A DNA stretch of 64,000 bases, taken from assembly GCF_013426975.1 (NCBI RefSeq), contig NZ_JACCPY010000008.1, positions 62,001 to 126,000 on the forward strand, given 5' to 3'. Positions 60,193 to 64,000 of this stretch are shown piece by piece. The notes beneath the pieces were generated by a model that saw only the letters and a list, made by a program, of their open reading frames with translations, made no database searches and was not told the origin of the DNA. How positions within the stretch are numbered: the stretch's first letter is position 1; the number at the start of each line of letters is the position of its first letter. The stretch comes from Sphaerotilus sulfidivorans. Its GTDB lineage: Bacteria; Pseudomonadota; Gammaproteobacteria; Burkholderiales; Burkholderiaceae_C. Position numbers and translations under genes: made by a program.

Positions 60193-61557
60193 ATGAACAC
60201 CCTGATCGCCTTTCTCGTCACGCTCGGCGTGCTGATCGTCGTCCATGAATGGGGCCACTACCGGGTGGCGCGTGCGTGCGGCGTCAAGGTCCTGCGCTTC
60301 TCGATCGGCTTCGGCAAGACGATCTGGACACGTCGCATCGGCGAGACCGAGTGGGCGGTGAGCTGGCTGCCGCTGGGCGGCTATGTGCGCATGCTCGACG
60401 AGCGCGAGGGCCCGGTGGCGCCGCATGAGCTCGACCGCGCCTTCAACCGCAAGTCGCTGCGCCAGCGCGCCGCCATCGTCGCGGCTGGACCGCTGGCCAA
60501 TCTGGTGCTGGCGGTGCTGCTGTATGCGGCCTCGTCGTGGATCGGCACCCAGGAGCCGCGCGCGGTGCTGGGTACGCCGCCCTCCGGCAGCGTGGCCGCG
60601 CAGGCCGGACTGCAGGCCGGCGACTGGGCCCGGCGCTGGTCCGTCGAAGGCAGCGGCGAGTGGCAGGAGGTGGATTCGCTGATTGACCTGCGCTGGCAGG
60701 CCACCCGCGCCGCGCTCGATGGCCACGATCTGCGCCTGGAGCTGACCCGCGCCGACGGCGGCGGTCGCCATGAGCGCCTGCTGCCGCTGGCCGCGCTGGA
60801 GGCCGGCGAGGCCGATGCCGCGCTGGTCCGGCGCATCGGCATCGGCGCGGCCTATTCCGAGCCGGTCATCGGCGAGCTGGTGCCCGCCGGCCCGGCCGAG
60901 CGGGCCGGGCTGAGGCCGGGCGACCGGGTGCTGCGCGTCGATGCGCAGGAGATCGTCGACGCCGCCGCGCTGCGCGCGCTGATCCGCGAATCCGGCAGCC
61001 GCGGCGAGCCCGCGCCCCAGCAGTGGTGGGTCGAGCGCGATGGCCGACGCCTCGAGCTGACGGTGCAGCCGGCTCGGGTCGAGGAGCGCGGCCAGTCCTT
61101 CGGCCGCATCGAGGCGGTGGTCGGTGCCCGGCCGCAGACCGACCTGGTGCGGCTCGGCCTGGTCGACGGCCTGCTGCGCGGCGTCGAGCGCACCTGGGAC
61201 ATGGCGACGATGTCGCTGACCATGTTCGGTCGCATGATCACCGGCGACGCCTCGCTGAAGAACCTGAGCGGTCCGCTGACGATCGCCGACTATGCCGGCC
61301 AGTCGGCCGAGCTGGGGCTGGCCTATTACCTGGGCTTCCTGGCGGTGGTCAGCGTCAGTCTCGGGGTCCTGAACCTGCTGCCGCTGCCCATGCTCGACGG
61401 CGGGCACCTCCTGTATTATCTGATCGAGGGTGCCATCGGCCGCCCGATCCCCGAGGTGTGGATCGCGCGGCTGCAGCGCGGGGGCCTGATGGTGATCCTG
61501 CTGATGATGTCGCTCGCCCTGTACAACGACGTGGCCCGCTACCTGGGCCTGCACTGA
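60193..61557 (+). CDS. rseP: RIP metalloprotease RseP
   Basis: Site-2 intramembrane zinc protease that cleaves membrane anti-sigma factors such as RseA after DegS. The 454-residue product has HEWGH (HExxH) in the first helix (VLIVVHEWGHYRVARA, about residues 14-29), two PDZ-like regions (about 115-290: VAAQAGLQAGDW, PAERAGLRPGDRVLRVDA), and the second metal motif LLPLPMLDGGHLLYYLIEG. Substrates could include the DUF3619 protein encoded at 3708-4295, but this is speculative. Confidence 0.96.
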   Translation: MNTLIAFLVTLGVLIVVHEWGHYRVARACGVKVLRFSIGFGKTIWTRRIGETEWAVSWLPLGGYVRMLDEREGPVAPHELDRAFNRKSLRQRAAIVAAGPLANLVLAVLLYAASSWIGTQEPRAVLGTPPSGSVAAQAGLQAGDWARRWSVEGSGEWQEVDSLIDLRWQATRAALDGHDLRLELTRADGGGRHERLLPLAALEAGEADAALVRRIGIGAAYSEPVIGELVPAGPAERAGLRPGDRVLRVDAQEIVDAAALRALIRESGSRGEPAPQQWWVERDGRRLELTVQPARVEERGQSFGRIEAVVGARPQTDLVRLGLVDGLLRGVERTWDMATMSLTMFGRMITGDASLKNLSGPLTIADYAGQSAELGLAYYLGFLAVVSVSLGVLNLLPLPMLDGGHLLYYLIEGAIGRPIPEVWIARLQRGGLMVILLMMSLALYNDVARYLGLH

Positions 61558-61561
61558 CCGC

Positions 61562-63865
61562 ATGCGCGTACCCGCCTTCCTCCCCGTTTCCTCTCCCCGA
61601 GCCTGCGCCGTCGCGCTGATGGTGGCCGCAGCCTCGCTGCCGGCCCTGGCGGTGACGCCCTTCACGCTGAAGGACATCCGCGTCGAGGGCCTGCAGCGCA
61701 CCGAGGCAGGCACGGTGTTCGCGTCGCTGCCCTTTCGCGTCGGCGACACCTACAGCGACGAGAAGGGCGCGGCCGCCCTGCGCGCGCTGTTCGCCACCGG
61801 CCTGTTCAAGGACGTGCGCATCGAGATCGAGGGCCAGGTCGCGGTCGTCGTCGTCGAGGAGCGCTCGGTCATCGGCAAGGTCGACTTCACCGGCACCAGC
61901 GAGTTCGACCGCGACACGCTGATCAAGGCGCTCAAGGACATCGGCGTCGGCGAGGGCCAGCCCTTCGACAAGGCGCTGGCCGACCGCGCCGAGCAGGAGC
62001 TCAAGCGCCAGTACCTGACCCGCAGCCTCTACGGCGCCGAGGTGGTCACCACCATCACCCCGGTCGACCGCAACCGGGTCAACGTGACCTTCGCGGTATC
62101 CGAGGGCGGCGTGGCGCGCATCCGCGAGATCCGCATCACCGGCAACGAGGCCTTCTCCGAGAGCACGCTGCTCGGTCAGCTCGACCTGAGCACCGGCGGC
62201 ATGATGACCTGGTACACCAAGAGCGACCGCTACTCGCGGGCCAAGCTCAATGCCGACCTGGAGACCCTGCGCGCCTGGTACCTGAACCGCGGCTACCTCG
62301 AGTTCAACGTCGACTCGACCCAGGTCGCGATCTCGCCGGACAAGCAGGACATCTCGATCACCATCAACATCCGCGAGGGCCGGCGCTACATCGTCACCGG
62401 GGTCAAGCTCTCGGGCGACTATCTGGGCAAGGACGAGGAGTTCCGCTCGCTGGTGTCGATCCGGCCGGGCGAGCCCTACAAGGCCGAGGAGGTCGCCGCC
62501 ACCCAGAAGGCCTTCTCGGACCGCTTCGGCCTGTTCGGCCATGCCTTCGCGCGGGTCGAGCTGGTGCCGCGCATCGATCGCGACACCGGTCGGGTCGAGG
62601 TCCAGCTCAATGCCGATCCGGGCCGGCGCGTCTATGTGCGCCGCATCAACGTCTCGGGCAACACCAAGACCCGCGACGAGGTCATCCGGCGCGAGTTCCG
62701 CCAGTTCGAGTCCGCCTGGTATGACGGCCAGCGCATCAAGCTCTCGCGCGACCGGGTCGACCGCCTGGGCTACTTCAGCGAGGTCGACATCGAGACGCAG
62801 GAGGTGCCCGGCACCGCCGACCAGGTCGACCTGACGATCAACGTCAAGGAAAAGCCCACCGGCAGCCTGATGGTCGGCGCGAACTTCTCCAGCGCCGACA
62901 AGCTGTCGCTGAGCGGCTCGATCAAGCAGGATAATGTCTTCGGCTCGGGCAACTATCTGGGCGTGGAGCTCAACACCAGCAAGTCCTCGCGCACCCTGGT
63001 GCTGTCCAGCGTCGATCCCTACTTCACCCGTGACGGCATCTCGCGCTCGCTCGACGTCTACTACCGCACCAACAAGCCGGTCAACAGCCAGGGCGAGTCC
63101 TACGAGCTGGTGACGCCGGGCGCCTCGGTGCGCTTCGGCGTGCCGTTCTCCGACTACGACACGGTGTTCTTCGGCATCGGCGCGGAGCGCACCACGATGC
63201 GCTCGGCCACCGCGCTGCCGGAGGCCTTCTACCGCTATCGCGCCACCTACGGCCGCTCCAGCACCTCCTATCCGCTGACGCTGGGCTGGCAGCGCGACGG
63301 CCGCGACAGCGCGCTGGTGCCCAACGAGGGCCGCTACCAGCGGGTCAACATCGAGTGGGCCGCCTTCGGCGACACCCGCTACCTGCGCAACAACTACCAG
63401 ATCCAGCAGTACTTCCCGCTGAGCAAGAAGCTGACGCTGGGCCTGAACGCCGAGCTTGGCTATGCCAAGGGTCTGGGCGGGCGCGACTATCCGGTGTTCA
63501 AGAGCTTCTACGGCGGCGGCCTGGGCACGGTGCGCGCCTTCGACCAGAACTCGCTCGGCCCGGTCGACGTGACCGGCGCCTATCTGGGCGGAACCCAGCG
63601 CGTCAACCTCAACGGCGAGCTGTATTTTCCCTTCCCCGGCGTCGGCAACGATCGCACGCTGCGGATCTTCGGCTACTTCGACGCCGGCAATGTCTGGGGC
63701 GAGGACGAGACGCCGACGCTGGCCTCGTTCCGCGCGTCGGCCGGCCTCGGCCTGTCGTGGATCTCGCCGGTCGGCCCGCTCAAGCTCAGCTGGGGCCAGC
63801 CGGTGCGGAAGTTTCCGCAGGATAGAATCCAGCGCTTCCAGTTCCAGATCGGTACCGCATTCTGA
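61562..63865 (+). CDS. bamA: Outer membrane protein assembly factor BamA
   Basis: Essential Omp85 barrel that inserts outer-membrane proteins. The 767-residue product has a signal peptide (ending near LPALAVTP), five POTRA domains (about residues 30-425; each with a FTLKDIRVEGLQRTEAGTVF-like start) and a 16-strand barrel with the L6 motif in the KLTLGLNAELGYAKGLGGRD/VRAFDQNSLGP region (VRxF/G). It ends in FQFQIGTAF, a C-terminal Phe beta-signal. bamB and bamD are in the same window. It starts four bases after rseP. Confidence 0.97.
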   Translation: MRVPAFLPVSSPRACAVALMVAAASLPALAVTPFTLKDIRVEGLQRTEAGTVFASLPFRVGDTYSDEKGAAALRALFATGLFKDVRIEIEGQVAVVVVEERSVIGKVDFTGTSEFDRDTLIKALKDIGVGEGQPFDKALADRAEQELKRQYLTRSLYGAEVVTTITPVDRNRVNVTFAVSEGGVARIREIRITGNEAFSESTLLGQLDLSTGGMMTWYTKSDRYSRAKLNADLETLRAWYLNRGYLEFNVDSTQVAISPDKQDISITINIREGRRYIVTGVKLSGDYLGKDEEFRSLVSIRPGEPYKAEEVAATQKAFSDRFGLFGHAFARVELVPRIDRDTGRVEVQLNADPGRRVYVRRINVSGNTKTRDEVIRREFRQFESAWYDGQRIKLSRDRVDRLGYFSEVDIETQEVPGTADQVDLTINVKEKPTGSLMVGANFSSADKLSLSGSIKQDNVFGSGNYLGVELNTSKSSRTLVLSSVDPYFTRDGISRSLDVYYRTNKPVNSQGESYELVTPGASVRFGVPFSDYDTVFFGIGAERTTMRSATALPEAFYRYRATYGRSSTSYPLTLGWQRDGRDSALVPNEGRYQRVNIEWAAFGDTRYLRNNYQIQQYFPLSKKLTLGLNAELGYAKGLGGRDYPVFKSFYGGGLGTVRAFDQNSLGPVDVTGAYLGGTQRVNLNGELYFPFPGVGNDRTLRIFGYFDAGNVWGEDETPTLASFRASAGLGLSWISPVGPLKLSWGQPVRKFPQDRIQRFQFQIGTAF
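63823..63828 (+). promoter_or_regulatory. Possible -10 box for skp inside the end of bamA
   Basis: TAGAAT at 63823-63828, about 40 bases before the skp start. The same TAGAAT hexamer occurs upstream of ndk, scpB and hisZ. No clear -35 is seen. Confidence 0.3.
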
Positions 63866-63867
63866 TG

Positions 63868-64000
63868 ATGAATTCACACTTCCGCCCGATGATCGCCCGC
63901 CTGTCCGCCGCCGCAGCCGCTGCGGCTGCCGCGGTGGCCCTGCTTGCGGCGCCGGCCGGTGCGGTCGCTCAGGAGCTCAAGATCGGCTATGTCAACAGCG
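63868..64000 (+). CDS. skp: Periplasmic chaperone Skp/OmpH, 3' end cut off by the window
   Basis: Only the first 44 codons are in the window. They show a signal peptide with positively charged start (MNSHFRPMIARLS), a run of nine Ala and a cleavage site near AVAQE, then the mature start LKIGYVNS, which is typical of Skp/OmpH (xKIxxVNxxR). Skp escorts unfolded outer-membrane proteins to the Bam complex, fitting its position after bamA. An ATG at 63865, overlapping the bamA stop, is an equally possible start. Confidence 0.88.
   Translation, partial: MNSHFRPMIARLSAAAAAAAAAVALLAAPAGAVAQELKIGYVNS

Noticed and set aside
58714-61749. A 1011-codon open frame on the minus strand across dxr and rseP
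   Set aside because: Same reason: it is antisense to well-supported genes and has a shadow-type amino acid composition.

Overview
The window is GC-rich chromosomal DNA that is almost entirely coding. Gene content and order point to a betaproteobacterium of the order Burkholderiales, possibly a Leptothrix/Rubrivivax-type lineage. That placement is inferred from conserved neighbourhoods (ilvB-ilvH-ilvC-pssA-leuA, sucA-sucB-lpdA-zapE, ndk-rlmN-pilW-rodZ-ispG-hisS-yfgM-bamB-der-hfq-hflX-hflK-hflC-hisZ-purA, rpsB-tsf-pyrH-frr-uppS-cdsA-dxr-rseP-bamA-skp) and from protein style. No 16S gene is present to confirm it. I found no insertion sequence, prophage, CRISPR array or other clear sign of recent transfer.

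Layout. 1-1752: the end of ettA and a PII gene. 1756-4864, minus strand: dgkA, then an operon read in the order ECF sigma factor, DUF3619 membrane protein, DUF3106 periplasmic protein, RDD membrane protein. 5165-12341: branched-chain amino acid synthesis (ilvB, ilvH, ilvC, leuA) with a methyltransferase and pssA inserted; leuA is preceded by a leucine leader peptide and attenuator. 12468-15624: a PBP7-type endopeptidase, an IclR regulator and a secreted TIGR03790-family protein. 15969-22890: 2-oxoglutarate dehydrogenase (sucA, sucB, lpdA) and zapE. 22894-28604: a PP2C phosphatase, a DUF465 protein, a DinG/YoaA helicase, bamD, rluD and scpB. 28612-47549: rluB with large low-complexity extensions, then the long ndk-to-purA housekeeping series. 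47692-48082: three identical tRNA-Leu(CAG) genes. 48177-53955: rnr on the plus strand facing a minus-strand nnr, PIN-domain and amidase operon. 54169-64000: rpsB through skp (cut by the window edge).

The genes fall into a few functional groups. Envelope biogenesis is heavily represented: BamA, BamB, BamD, the start of Skp, YfgM-like protein, RseP, CdsA, PssA, DgkA, UppS, RodZ, PilW, and IspG and Dxr for isoprenoids. Translation and RNA are covered by EttA, S2, EF-Ts, RRF, HisRS, RluB, RluD, RlmN, Hfq, HflX and RNase R. Central and amino acid metabolism includes the Ilv/Leu enzymes, the OGDH complex, HisZ, PurA and Ndk.

The least described parts are the sigma/DUF3619/DUF3106/RDD operon, which looks like a membrane-spanning signalling module; the leuA leader, whose start codon sits about where transcription should begin; several other genes with a -10-like box 6-7 nt before a start codon that lacks a Shine-Dalgarno sequence; a well-placed 53-codon ORF upstream of sucA; and several unexplained inverted or tandem repeats in intergenic DNA.
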